Source: JACCVL01 sp038232655 (GTDB lineage Bacteria > Actinomycetota > Actinomycetes > Propionibacteriales > Nocardioidaceae). From it: a stretch of DNA of 12,436 nt. Shown in pieces: positions 1 through 7,499 of this stretch. Positions within the stretch are counted from its first letter, which is position 1; each line of letters starts with the position of its first letter. A model generated the notes under the pieces. The model made no database searches. It was not told the origin of the DNA and saw only the letters and a list, made by a program, of their open reading frames with translations. The position numbers and the translations under genes were made by a program. The stretch spans positions 1 to 12,436 of the forward strand of contig JBBSNM010000081.1 in the NCBI GenBank assembly GCA_038232655.1, given 5' to 3'.

Positions 1-106
1 ACTCCACGCCCTTCAACCCGATCTCGATCATCCGATTGACCGCGTTCACGCCGCCGCCGCCGATGCCGACGACCTTGATCACGGCCAAGTAGTTCTGCGC
101 TGCCAT
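1..106 (-). CDS. ftsZ: Cell division protein FtsZ, N-terminal fragment (cut by window edge)
   Basis: FtsZ is the tubulin-like GTPase that polymerises into the cytoplasmic ring at the division site. Only the first 35 codons are present, starting at the ATG at 106-104 and running off the left edge. The visible peptide begins MAAQNYLAVIKVVGIGGGGV and continues with NAVNRMIE, the typical actinobacterial FtsZ N-terminus; the GIGGGGVNAV segment is the first glycine-rich nucleotide-binding loop. A GAGAGG ribosome binding site lies 7 nt upstream of the ATG, which fixes the start. It is the last gene seen in the cluster and is separated from ftsQ by 221 nt that probably carry its own promoter. The GTPase signature GGGTGTG and the C-terminal tail lie outside the window. 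Confidence 0.95.
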   Translation of the reverse strand, partial: MAAQNYLAVIKVVGIGGGGVNAVNRMIEIGLKGVE

Positions 107-113
107 GTCGGCA

Positions 114-119
114 CCTCTC
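114..119 (-). promoter_or_regulatory. Ribosome binding site of ftsZ
   Basis: On the minus strand this reads GAGAGG, 7 nt before the ftsZ ATG. It is a good match to the 16S rRNA anti-Shine-Dalgarno sequence and supports the chosen start. Confidence 0.75.
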
Positions 120-152
120 GTCTCGGTTCGACTCCGGTCGCCGGGGCTGACC

Positions 153-191
153 TAACTATCACTCTCAAGTAGAGGGTTATAGTTATGTCAA
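153..191 (-). promoter_or_regulatory. Probable ftsZ promoter/operator: TTGACA element joined to an AT-rich inverted repeat
   Basis: In the ftsQ-ftsZ gap the minus strand carries a perfect TTGACA hexamer (191-186). It is followed directly by an imperfect inverted repeat with arms at 185-171 and 167-153, pairing at 12 of 15 positions around a 3-nt centre. This stretch is much richer in A and T than anything around it. The position, 50-85 nt before the ftsZ start, suits a promoter. I do not see a convincing -10 box: at 17-nt spacing the hexamer is TTGAGA. The repeat could therefore be an operator, or the binding site of an activator that compensates for a weak -10. Promoter activity is inferred, not shown. 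Confidence 0.5.
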
Positions 192-298
192 CCTCGACCT
201 GGGACAGAAACGTACGCAGCATCGTCGGAGCTGCGTGCGCGACACGCGGGTGCGATGCGGACTTTTCTGATGCGGCGTCCACTCCCCAGGGTGCAGCT

Positions 299-343
299 CA
301 GGACGCTGGGCTCCAGGACGGCTGGGCTCAGGACGACGGGGCC
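299..343. repeat. Three imperfect 15-bp tandem units across the end of ftsQ
   Basis: On the plus strand CAGGACG recurs at 299, 314 and 329, exactly 15 bp apart, each followed by a similar G-rich tail (CTGGGCTC, GCTGGGCT, ACGGGGCC). The third unit encodes the last residues and part of the stop codon of FtsQ; the other two lie just beyond the stop. The pattern looks like local slippage duplication of the gene end. It forms no clear terminator. Confidence 0.5.
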
Positions 344-1164
344 TGGCCGGCGGTGGTGGGCATCGTCGGCACCGAGACGTCGTAGCTGGCGGCCGGCACC
401 TGCATCACCGCGGTGAGCACGTCGGACTTGACGTCAGAGTCGGCCGCGCTGCCCCACTGCACCCGGACCCCGTCGCGCAGCACGAGCTCGATCGCGTCCA
501 GGCTGCTCACCTGGACGTAGTCGACCCGGCGGGCGATCGAGTCGTCGAGGGCCTCGACCACGGCCGCGACCTCGCGCAAGGCATCCGCACGGGCCGCACC
601 CCCAGCGTCCCCCGCGCCCCGGGCCGCCGAGGCCAGGTCGTCGGCCTGCACGCGGGGCAATCCCTCCGGCAGGTCGGTGTAGCGACGAAAGAGCACTCCG
701 TCGCGGTCCAGAGCGCGATAGCTGCTGCCCTCGCTGAGCACCGCCAGGGGCTGCCGCTCGGTCACGGTGATCGTGACCGAGTGTGGCCAGTCGCGGGTCA
801 CCTCGACCGCGGACACCGGGGCGAGTCCCCGCACCCGCTGGGTCGGCGCGTCGAGGTCGACGCGCACCATCGGCGAGCCGACCGGCACACCGGCCGCGTC
901 GAGCACCTTGTCCGCCGGCATCTCGACCAGCCCCTCGACCCTGACCTCCTCGACCAGGACGTAGTCGGAGAACCACAGCAGCCACCCCGCCGCCGCAGCG
1001 AGCCCGGCGGCCACCAGCAACACCAGCACGGCCTTCCACCGAGCCACCCGGCCCCGCCAGCGCCGCCGGGTGAAACGCGGGCCCGCCGAGGCGATGGGGG
1101 TGGACCCTTCGCCGGGGCCAGCCGGCGGCCGTGCCCGGGTACGGAATCGCTCACCGACTGCCAT
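328..1164 (-). CDS. ftsQ: Cell division protein FtsQ
   Basis: FtsQ is a bitopic membrane protein of the divisome that, with FtsL and FtsB, links the FtsZ ring to the septal synthase FtsW-FtsI. The 278-residue product has a basic proline- and arginine-rich cytoplasmic tail (about 1-43), one membrane segment (about 44-64), then a POTRA domain beginning YVLVEEVRVEGL (about 68-137) with the typical VTITVTERQPLAVL strand, and an extracytoplasmic FtsQ domain. It ends with YDVSVPTMPTT, resembling the ends of other actinobacterial FtsQ proteins. The ATG at 1164-1162 overlaps the end of murC by 14 nt, which suggests translational coupling. I see no strong Shine-Dalgarno sequence, only GGGCAG, in line with coupling. 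The stop is TGA. Length is normal for the family and no defect is seen. Confidence 0.95.
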   Translation of the reverse strand: MAVGERFRTRARPPAGPGEGSTPIASAGPRFTRRRWRGRVARWKAVLVLLVAAGLAAAAGWLLWFSDYVLVEEVRVEGLVEMPADKVLDAAGVPVGSPMVRVDLDAPTQRVRGLAPVSAVEVTRDWPHSVTITVTERQPLAVLSEGSSYRALDRDGVLFRRYTDLPEGLPRVQADDLASAARGAGDAGGAARADALREVAAVVEALDDSIARRVDYVQVSSLDAIELVLRDGVRVQWGSAADSDVKSDVLTAVMQVPAASYDVSVPTMPTTAGQAPSS

Positions 1165-2575
1165 CGCGTCTGCCCAGCTCGGCCAGCACCAGCGGCGCCA
1201 GCGCGGTCACGTCCCCCGCGCCCAGCGTGAGCACGAGGTCACCGGGGCGAGCCCGGTCCACCAGCATCGCCGGAACGTCCTCGGGATCGGGGCCCACCCG
1301 CACCTGAGCGGGAGGCAGCGGCACCGACCGGGCCACCAGCCCGGCGTCGACGCCCGGCTCGGGGTCCTCGCGGGCCAGGTACACGTCGAGCACGATCACC
1401 TCGTCGGCGGCGCCAAGTGCCACGCCCATCGCCGTCCCGAACGCCCGCACCCGGCTCACCAGGTGCGGCTGGAAGCACACCAGTAGGCGGCCCGCACCGA
1501 CCCGCGTCCGGGCCGCCGCCAGGTCACCGGCGATCTCGACGGGATGGTGCGCGTAGGAGTCGTACACGCGGACGCCCGCAGCCTCGCCCTTGCGCTCCAT
1601 CCGCCGCCGGGTTCCGCTGAACGACCCGAGCCCGGCCAGCAGCAGACGCTCGTCCAGCCCCAGCCGCAGACCGACGGCGAGCGCGAGCCCGGCGTCGATC
1701 GCGTAGTGGCGCCCGGGCACCCGCAAGGCGAGCTCGAGCATGGACCCGTCCGGCCGGTCGACCACCGTGAGCGACCCGTCCCCGCGCGGGACGGTCTCAC
1801 CAAGCCGCAGCTCGGCGTCCGCGTCCGAGCCCACCGTCAGCACGTCGATGCCGCGGGCGCGCGCGCGATCCCCGAGCGCGGCCGCCCCCGCGTCGTCCCC
1901 GGTCACCACCAAGAACGCGCCCTCGACCAGCCGGTCGAGGAAGCTCACGAACGCCGCCCGGTAGGCCTGCTCGGTGCCCCAGACGTCGAGGTGGTCGGCG
2001 TCGACGCTGGTGACGATCGCGGCGTGCGGGGAGTACACCAAGAACGCGCCGTCACTCTCGTCGGCCTCCGCCACGAACAGCTCGCCGGCGCCACGGTGCG
2101 CGTTGGTGCCAGTGTCGGCGAGCTCGCCGCCGACGGCGTACGACGGGTCGACACCGGCCGAGAGCAGCGCCATCGTCAGCAGCGAGGTGGTGGTGGTCTT
2201 GCCGTGGGTGCCGGCGACGGCGATCACCCGCCGATCCGACATCACCGACTGGAGGGCCGCCGAGCGCGGCAGCAGCCGCAAACCACGCCGCCTGGCCTCG
2301 ACCACCTCGGGGTTGTCGTCGCGGACCGCCGTCGACACCACGACGCTGTCCGCGTCGCCGACGTGGGCCGCCGCGTGCCCGACGTGGCAGCGGGCCCCCT
2401 CGGCCACCAGCGCCCGCAGGGTCGCGCTGTCGGTCGCGTCGGAGCCGGTGACGACAACGCCCTGCGCGAGGAGCAGCCGGGCGATGCCGGACAGCCCGGC
2501 ACCGCCGATGCCCACCAGGTGGACGCGACCCAGCTCGGCTGCCGGCGGGACCGGGTCAGGCACTGGCAGCCTCAT
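1151..2575 (-). CDS. murC: UDP-N-acetylmuramate--L-alanine ligase MurC
   Basis: MurC uses ATP to join L-alanine to UDP-MurNAc, the first step of stem peptide synthesis in the cytoplasm. The 474-residue product shows the three Mur ligase domains: an N-terminal Rossmann domain with GIGGAGLSG (22-30), a central ATPase domain with the P-loop GTHGKTTT (122-129), EADESD (170-175) and DADHLDVWG (192-200), and a C-terminal domain. The MurC-specific RRRMERKG and YAHHPVEI (from 341) motifs are present. The ATG at 2575-2573 overlaps the murG stop as ATGA, and the 3' end overlaps ftsQ by 14 nt, so murG, murC and ftsQ are probably translated together. It is placed next to ftsQ rather than with murE/F/D, as in other actinobacterial clusters. 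Length and motifs are normal. Confidence 0.97.
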   Translation of the reverse strand: MRLPVPDPVPPAAELGRVHLVGIGGAGLSGIARLLLAQGVVVTGSDATDSATLRALVAEGARCHVGHAAAHVGDADSVVVSTAVRDDNPEVVEARRRGLRLLPRSAALQSVMSDRRVIAVAGTHGKTTTTSLLTMALLSAGVDPSYAVGGELADTGTNAHRGAGELFVAEADESDGAFLVYSPHAAIVTSVDADHLDVWGTEQAYRAAFVSFLDRLVEGAFLVVTGDDAGAAALGDRARARGIDVLTVGSDADAELRLGETVPRGDGSLTVVDRPDGSMLELALRVPGRHYAIDAGLALAVGLRLGLDERLLLAGLGSFSGTRRRMERKGEAAGVRVYDSYAHHPVEIAGDLAAARTRVGAGRLLVCFQPHLVSRVRAFGTAMGVALGAADEVIVLDVYLAREDPEPGVDAGLVARSVPLPPAQVRVGPDPEDVPAMLVDRARPGDLVLTLGAGDVTALAPLVLAELGRRDGSR

Positions 2576-3645
2576 CGCCGCACCGCCGCCAGGATCATCT
2601 CGGCCAGCCGGGTGTCCCCGTCGCGCGGCATCAGACCAGCCGCGGCGGTGGACATCGCGGCCAGCCTGGCCGGGTCGCCGGCCAGCGCCACCACCTGGTC
2701 GCGCAGCCAGTCGGCGTTCAGCGCGGCGTCGTCGACGAGCAGCGCCCCGCCGGCGCTGACGACCGGTGCGGCGTTGCGGGCCTGCTCGCCGTTGCCGATG
2801 GGCAGCGGCACGAACACCGCCGGCAGGCCGACCGCCGCCACCTCGGTGACGGTGCTGGCGCCCGCGCGGCAGATCGCCAGGTCGGCGGCAGCGTAGGCAA
2901 GGTCCATGCGGTCGGCGTAGGGCACGACGGCGTAGCGCGAGCTCGTCGACACGTCGACCTGCTGGTCGGGTCCGCTCACGTGCAGCACCTGCAAGCCGGC
3001 GGCAAGCAGGTCGTCGGCCGCCGCGCTCACCGACTGGTTGAGCCGGCGGGCCCCCTGCGACCCGCCGAACACCAGCAGGGTCGGCAGGTCAGGGCGCAGC
3101 CCGAAGGACGCTCGCGCCTCGGCCCTGGCCGCGGCACGGTCCAGGCGCGACACCAGCCGGCGCAGCGGCAGCCCGACCATGGTGGCGTGCGGCAGCGGGG
3201 TGTCGGGGAAGCTGACGGCCACGTGCGGGGTGCAGCGGGCACCGAGCCGGTTGGCCAGCCCCGGCAGCGCGTTCTGCTCGTGCACCACCAGCGGCAGCCG
3301 ACGCCGCCGCGCGACAAGGTACGCCGGGACGCTGACGTAGCCGCCGAAGCCCACGACCACGTCCGGCCGCACCCGGTCGAGCACGGCCGCGGTCTGGGTG
3401 AGGGCGCCACGCAGTCGAAGCGGCAGCCGTAGCAGGTCGGCCGATGGTCGACGCGGCAGCGGCACCGGTGCCACCAGCTCGAGCGGGTAGCCGGCCTGCG
3501 GGACCAGTCGGGTCTCGACGCCACGCGGGGTGCCGAGCACGGTGATGTCGGCGTCGGCCAGATCCTGCAGGGCGGCGGCGGTCGCGAGCAGCGGCGAGGT
3601 GTGTCCCGCCGTGCCACCGCCGGCCAGCAGCACGCGGACGCTCAC
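2572..3645 (-). CDS. murG: UDP-GlcNAc: undecaprenyl-pyrophosphoryl-MurNAc-pentapeptide GlcNAc transferase MurG
   Basis: MurG transfers GlcNAc from UDP-GlcNAc to lipid I, giving lipid II, on the inner face of the membrane. The 357-residue product is a GT-B glycosyltransferase of glycosyltransferase family 28. The glycine-rich loop GGGTAGHTSP (9-18) and GFGGYVSVP (99-107) are in the N-terminal domain; VHEQNALPG (121-129), FGGSQGA (193-199), CRAGASTVTE (259-268) and PIGNGEQARNA (282-292) follow. The open frame runs on upstream to 4158, but that part only shadows ftsW. The GTG at 3645-3643 places the first motif at the correct distance and overlaps the ftsW stop as GTGA. It overlaps murC as ATGA at the other end. 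The gene looks intact and of normal length. Confidence 0.96.
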   Translation of the reverse strand: MSVRVLLAGGGTAGHTSPLLATAAALQDLADADITVLGTPRGVETRLVPQAGYPLELVAPVPLPRRPSADLLRLPLRLRGALTQTAAVLDRVRPDVVVGFGGYVSVPAYLVARRRRLPLVVHEQNALPGLANRLGARCTPHVAVSFPDTPLPHATMVGLPLRRLVSRLDRAAARAEARASFGLRPDLPTLLVFGGSQGARRLNQSVSAAADDLLAAGLQVLHVSGPDQQVDVSTSSRYAVVPYADRMDLAYAAADLAICRAGASTVTEVAAVGLPAVFVPLPIGNGEQARNAAPVVSAGGALLVDDAALNADWLRDQVVALAGDPARLAAMSTAAAGLMPRDGDTRLAEMILAAVRR

Positions 3646-4937
3646 CGGCGCCGCCGGGTGAGCGTTGCCAACCCCGCACCCACCCGGGCGCCGACCTGGC
3701 GGCCGCGGTGCTGACGGCGCGCGCGCAGCGCGGCGCGGGCGCCCGGCTCGGTGGTCGCGAAGGCGAGCAGCATGCCGAGCGACACCAGCGTCGGCAGCAG
3801 CGCGGACCCGCCGTACGACACCAGCGGCAGCGGGATGCCGATCACCGGCAGGAACCCGAGCACCATGCCCAGGTTGATCAGCGCCTGGGCGAGCAACCAG
3901 ACGGTGATGCCCGCGGCGGCGTAGCGGACGAACGGCTCGGTGGTGCGCATCGCGATCCGGAAGCCGGTGAACGCCAGCAGACCGAACAGCGACAGCACCA
4001 CGAGCGTGCCGAACAGCCCGAGTTCCTCGCCGATCACGGCGAAGATGAAGTCGGTGTGCGCGGCGGGCAGCGTCCCCCACTTCTGCCTGCTCGCACCGAT
4101 ACCGACACCGAAGAACTGGCCCGATGCCAGCGCGAAGAAGCCGTGCGCGGCCTGCCAACCGCCACCTTGCAGGTCGGAGAAGGGGTCGAGGAAGGTGGTG
4201 ATCCGCTCGACCCGCTCACGCTCGGTGCTGGCGAGGAACGCGACGACGCCGACGGCGGCCAGGAAAGCACCGACGAACAGCCGCAGCGGCGCGCCGACAA
4301 CCCACAAGGTGCCGAGGATGATGGCGAACAGCACCAGCGCCGTCCCCAGGTCCTGCTGGCCGACCACGAGCAGTGCCACCAGCAGCGTGACCGGCATGAC
4401 CGGCACCAGCAGATGCCGCCAGTCGTCGAGCAGCCGGTCCTTGCGGGCGTAGACGTCGGCCGACCACAGCACGATCGCGAGCTTGGCGACCTCGGAGGGC
4501 TGGATGGTCACCGGGCCGAGGGCGAGCCAGTTCTGGTTGCCGTTGACGCTGATGCCGAGGCCGGGCACGTAGGTGAGCGCGATCAACACGATCGACAGCA
4601 GCAGGCCGGGCCAGGCGAACCCGCGGATCATGCGCACCGGCAACCGCGACACCGCCCACGCGGCCGGCAGCCCGATCGCCACCCACATGGCCTGCTTGGT
4701 GAAGATGGCGTACGGGTTGTTCTCGGCGGTCAGGGCGGTGACCGAGCTGGCGCTGAGGACCATCACCAGGCCGAGCGAGAGCAGCAGGGCGGTCACCCCG
4801 AGCACCAGCTGGTACGACGTCAGCGGGCGGTCGAGCAGGGCCCTGAGCGCACCGATCCACGGGTAACGGTCCTCGGCGGTGGGTCCGGCGGTGGAGCCAC
4901 CCGGCCGACGGTTGCGACCCGGTGAGGTGATCGCCAC
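3642..4937 (-). CDS. ftsW: SEDS peptidoglycan glycosyltransferase FtsW
   Basis: FtsW is the septal SEDS-family glycan polymerase that acts with FtsI on lipid II. With the GTG start at 4937-4935 the product has 431 residues: a polar N-terminal tail of about 40, roughly ten hydrophobic membrane segments, and a highly basic C-terminal tail ending in RRRR. Family motifs are NGNQNWLALG (132-141), QPSEVAKLA (146-154), QQDLGTA with the likely catalytic aspartate D196, GIGASRQKWG, HTDFIFAVIGEELG and GIPLPLVSYGGSA. Most relatives have a proline before the catalytic aspartate; here it is glutamine. A strong GGAGG site lies 5 nt upstream of the GTG, which favours this start over the upstream extension to 5120 that shadows murD. 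A 28-nt gap separates it from murD, and the stop overlaps murG as GTGA. FtsW rather than RodA is chosen from its place in the dcw cluster. Confidence 0.95.
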   Translation of the reverse strand: MAITSPGRNRRPGGSTAGPTAEDRYPWIGALRALLDRPLTSYQLVLGVTALLLSLGLVMVLSASSVTALTAENNPYAIFTKQAMWVAIGLPAAWAVSRLPVRMIRGFAWPGLLLSIVLIALTYVPGLGISVNGNQNWLALGPVTIQPSEVAKLAIVLWSADVYARKDRLLDDWRHLLVPVMPVTLLVALLVVGQQDLGTALVLFAIILGTLWVVGAPLRLFVGAFLAAVGVVAFLASTERERVERITTFLDPFSDLQGGGWQAAHGFFALASGQFFGVGIGASRQKWGTLPAAHTDFIFAVIGEELGLFGTLVVLSLFGLLAFTGFRIAMRTTEPFVRYAAAGITVWLLAQALINLGMVLGFLPVIGIPLPLVSYGGSALLPTLVSLGMLLAFATTEPGARAALRARRQHRGRQVGARVGAGLATLTRRRR

Positions 4938-4942
4938 CTGCC

Positions 4943-4947
4943 CCTCC
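4943..4947 (-). promoter_or_regulatory. Ribosome binding site of ftsW
   Basis: GGAGG on the minus strand, within GGGAGGGG, 5 nt before the GTG at 4937-4935. It is the strongest Shine-Dalgarno match among the internal genes. It decides the ftsW start and suggests that ftsW can be translated without coupling to murD. Confidence 0.75.
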
Positions 4948-4965
4948 CGTCCGTCGTGTCGCCGG

Positions 4966-6441
4966 TCACTGCGGCGGCAACGCGCCGCACCCACGGGCGC
5001 GGACCGCGGCCGCGAACGCGTCGCCTCGAGCGCCGTAGTCGCGGAACTGGTCCTGCGACGCGCACGCCGGGGCGAGCAGCACGGTGTCACCGGGCTGCGC
5101 CACCGACACCGCCGCGGCAACCACGCGCTGCATCACCTGCGTGCCAGTCTCGCCGTCCGGCACCTCGATCACGGGGACATCCGGTGCGTGTCGTCGCAGC
5201 GCCTCGGCGATCAGCCCGCGGTCGCGCCCCAGCAGCACCGCCGCACGCAACCGGGTCCGCACGGCACGGACGAGCCCGTCGAACTGCGCCCCCTTGGCCA
5301 GCCCGCCGGCGACCCACACCACCGACTCGTAGCCCGACAGCGAAGCCCGGGCAGCGTGCGGGTTGGTCGCCTTCGAGTCGTCGACGAAGCCGACACCGTC
5401 GATCCGGCCGGCGGTGGTGATGCGGTGCGTGCCCGGCCGGAAGCTGCGCAGGCCGTCGCGGACCGCGGCGGGCGGCACGCCCTGCGCACGCGCCAGCGCA
5501 GCGGCGGCCAGCGCGTCGACGAGAGTGTGCGGCGCCAGCGGGGTGATGTCGTCCACCGAGCCCAGCTCGGCGGCCTGGCGGTCCCGCCCGGTCACGAAGG
5601 CCCGGTCGGCGATGACACCGTCGACGACACCGACCGAGCCGGGCGGCGGCACCCCGGTGGTGAAGCCCACCACCCGGCAGCCCTCGACGACGTCCGCGGC
5701 CTGCACCAGCTGCTCGATCTCGTCGTCGGCGAGCGGGTAGACGCAGGCGATGCGCGTGCCCTCGTAGATGCGGGCCTTGGCTGCGCGGTACGCCGCGTAC
5801 GAGCCGTGCCAGTCCAGGTGGTCGGGTGCCACGTTGAGCACGACCGACGCGGCGGCCGACAGCGACGACGTGGTGTGCAGCTGGAAGCTGGACAGCTCGA
5901 CGGCGAGGACGTCGTACGGCTCGGGGTGCCGCACCGCCTCCAGCACCGGCGTCCCCACGTTGCCGACGGCCGCGCTTCGGAGTCCGGCGGCTCGCAGCAT
6001 CGCGTCCAGCATCTGCACCGTCGTGGTCTTGCCGTTCGTGCCGGTGACGGTCAGCCACGGTGCCGGCAGGCCGTCGGAAGCCACCGGCCGCAGCCGCCAG
6101 GCCAGCTCGACCTCTCCCCACAGCGGCACCCCACGGCGCACCGCCTGCTCCAGCAACGGGGACGACGGGGGCAGCCCGGGCGAGGCGACGAGCAGCTGGG
6201 CGCTCGCCGGCAGCTCGGCCGTCGCTCCGGCGCCGAGGCGTACCTCGGCCCCGAGGATCTGCAAGGTCGAGCCGCGGTCCCGCGCGTCGGCGTCGTCGCG
6301 GTCTGCGAGCACCGTCACCGCGGCGCCGAGCTGCAGCAGCGAGTCGGCGGCGGTGAACCCGGTGACACCGAGCCCACCGACCACGACCCGCAACCCCGGC
6401 CACGACGGCGTCTCGGCCGTCGGTGGCGGCTGCGCGCTCAT
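4966..6441 (-). CDS. murD: UDP-N-acetylmuramoyl-L-alanine--D-glutamate ligase MurD
   Basis: MurD adds D-glutamate to UDP-MurNAc-L-alanine using ATP. The 491-residue product has an N-terminal domain with VVVGGLGVTG (19-28) and the ASPGLPPSSP segment (86-95), a central domain with the P-loop GTNGKTTT (134-141), VELSSFQL, NVAPDHLDWHG and the AKARIY lysine expected to be carbamylated, then a C-terminal domain with FRPGTHR, DDSKATNPHA, VWVAGG and LLAPACASQDQFRDYGARG. The open frame continues upstream to 6852 inside mraY; the ATG at 6441-6439 is chosen because it overlaps the mraY stop as ATGA and gives a normal N-terminus. It is followed by a 28-nt gap before ftsW. No defect is seen. Confidence 0.96.
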   Translation of the reverse strand: MSAQPPPTAETPSWPGLRVVVGGLGVTGFTAADSLLQLGAAVTVLADRDDADARDRGSTLQILGAEVRLGAGATAELPASAQLLVASPGLPPSSPLLEQAVRRGVPLWGEVELAWRLRPVASDGLPAPWLTVTGTNGKTTTVQMLDAMLRAAGLRSAAVGNVGTPVLEAVRHPEPYDVLAVELSSFQLHTTSSLSAAASVVLNVAPDHLDWHGSYAAYRAAKARIYEGTRIACVYPLADDEIEQLVQAADVVEGCRVVGFTTGVPPPGSVGVVDGVIADRAFVTGRDRQAAELGSVDDITPLAPHTLVDALAAAALARAQGVPPAAVRDGLRSFRPGTHRITTAGRIDGVGFVDDSKATNPHAARASLSGYESVVWVAGGLAKGAQFDGLVRAVRTRLRAAVLLGRDRGLIAEALRRHAPDVPVIEVPDGETGTQVMQRVVAAAVSVAQPGDTVLLAPACASQDQFRDYGARGDAFAAAVRARGCGALPPQ

Positions 6442-7499
6442 GCGCCCGCTACCCACTCGGCGTAGAAAACCCCCAGCCCGCCGGCGACGCACAGCCCGCA
6501 GATGATCCAGAACCGGATCACGATGGTCACCTCGGCCCACCCCTTGAGCTCGAAGTGGTGCTGCAGCGGGGCCATCCGGAACAGTCGTTTGCCCTTGCTG
6601 AGCTTGAACCAGCCCACCTGCAAGATCACCGACATCGTGATGGTGACGAACAGGCCACCGACGACGAGCAGCAGCAGCTCGGTGCGGGTCATGACCGCCA
6701 GGCCGGCCATGGCGCCGCCAAGCGACAGCGAGCCGGTGTCGCCCATGAAGATCTTGGCCGGTGCGGCGTTCCACCACAAGAAGCCGAAGCAGGCACCGGT
6801 GATCGCCGCGGCCACCACCGCCAGATCGAGCGGGTCCCGAACCTCGTAGCACCGGGGGCCGGGGCGGGTGGCGCAGTTCTGGTTGTTCTGCCAGATGTTC
6901 ACCAGCGTGTACGCGCCGAAGACCATCACCGAGGCGCCGGCGGCCAGACCGTCCAGGCCGTCGGTGAGGTTGACCGCGTTGCTGGTGCCGGCGACCATCA
7001 ACAGCACCCAGACCAAGACGGCCAGCGCCGGCAGCTGCCAGCTGAAGTCGCGGATGAACGACACCCCGGCCGAGATGGGCATCCGGCCGTTCTCGTCCTC
7101 GAACTGCAGCGCCAGCAGGGCGAAGACACCCGCGATCAGCGTCTGGCCGGCCATCTTGGCCTTGCTGCGGAGACCGAGGCTGCGCTGCTTGGAGATCTTG
7201 ATCCAGTCGTCGAGGAACCCGACCAGCCCGAGCCCGCTGAACAAGAACAGCAGCAGCAGCGCCGATGCCGACGGGCCGTCCTGGGTGATCAGCTTGGCCA
7301 GCGCGTAGGCGGTGACCACCGAGATGATGATGACCAGCCCGCCCATGGTGGGGGTGCCACGCTTGGTGTGGTGTGTGGTCGGCCCGTCGTCACGGATCAG
7401 CTGGCCGTAGCCGCGGCTGACGAGCAGCTGGATCGCGAGCCGGGTGCCCAGCAGGGTGCCGAGCAGGGAGAGCCCGCCACCGAGCAGGATCGCCCTCAC
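6438..7499 (-). CDS. mraY: Phospho-N-acetylmuramoyl-pentapeptide transferase MraY (MurX)
   Basis: MraY moves phospho-MurNAc-pentapeptide from UDP to undecaprenyl phosphate, making lipid I in the cytoplasmic membrane. The 353-residue product is strongly hydrophobic with about ten membrane segments. Family signatures are HTKRGTPTMGG (44-54), the aspartate pair in GFLDDW (DD 97-98), NAVNLTDGLDGLA (174-186), FMGDTGSLSLGG (251-262) and QHHFELKGW (313-321). The last is normally written HHHFE; the first histidine is glutamine here. The start is GTG at 7499-7497 and overlaps the murF stop as GTGA; the stop overlaps murD as ATGA. Length is typical, and the C-terminal GVFYAEWVAGA resembles actinobacterial relatives. 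Confidence 0.97.
   Translation of the reverse strand: MRAILLGGGLSLLGTLLGTRLAIQLLVSRGYGQLIRDDGPTTHHTKRGTPTMGGLVIIISVVTAYALAKLITQDGPSASALLLLFLFSGLGLVGFLDDWIKISKQRSLGLRSKAKMAGQTLIAGVFALLALQFEDENGRMPISAGVSFIRDFSWQLPALAVLVWVLLMVAGTSNAVNLTDGLDGLAAGASVMVFGAYTLVNIWQNNQNCATRPGPRCYEVRDPLDLAVVAAAITGACFGFLWWNAAPAKIFMGDTGSLSLGGAMAGLAVMTRTELLLLVVGGLFVTITMSVILQVGWFKLSKGKRLFRMAPLQHHFELKGWAEVTIVIRFWIICGLCVAGGLGVFYAEWVAGA

Noticed and set aside
107..327. A small gene or RNA gene in the ftsQ-ftsZ gap, such as a short plus-strand frame at 185-385
   Set aside because: The frame runs into the end of ftsQ on the opposite strand, has no ribosome binding site and no recognisable product, and the region is better explained as the ftsZ promoter. 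No tRNA-like fold was found.
107..327. An intrinsic terminator after ftsQ
   Set aside because: Only weak, short CCCAG/CTGGG pairings are seen, with no T run after them on the minus strand.
3646..4158. A longer MurG with about 170 additional N-terminal residues
   Set aside because: The extension is an out-of-frame reading of ftsW with an arginine- and alanine-rich composition; the GTG at 3645 overlaps the ftsW stop and puts the first glycine loop at the normal place.
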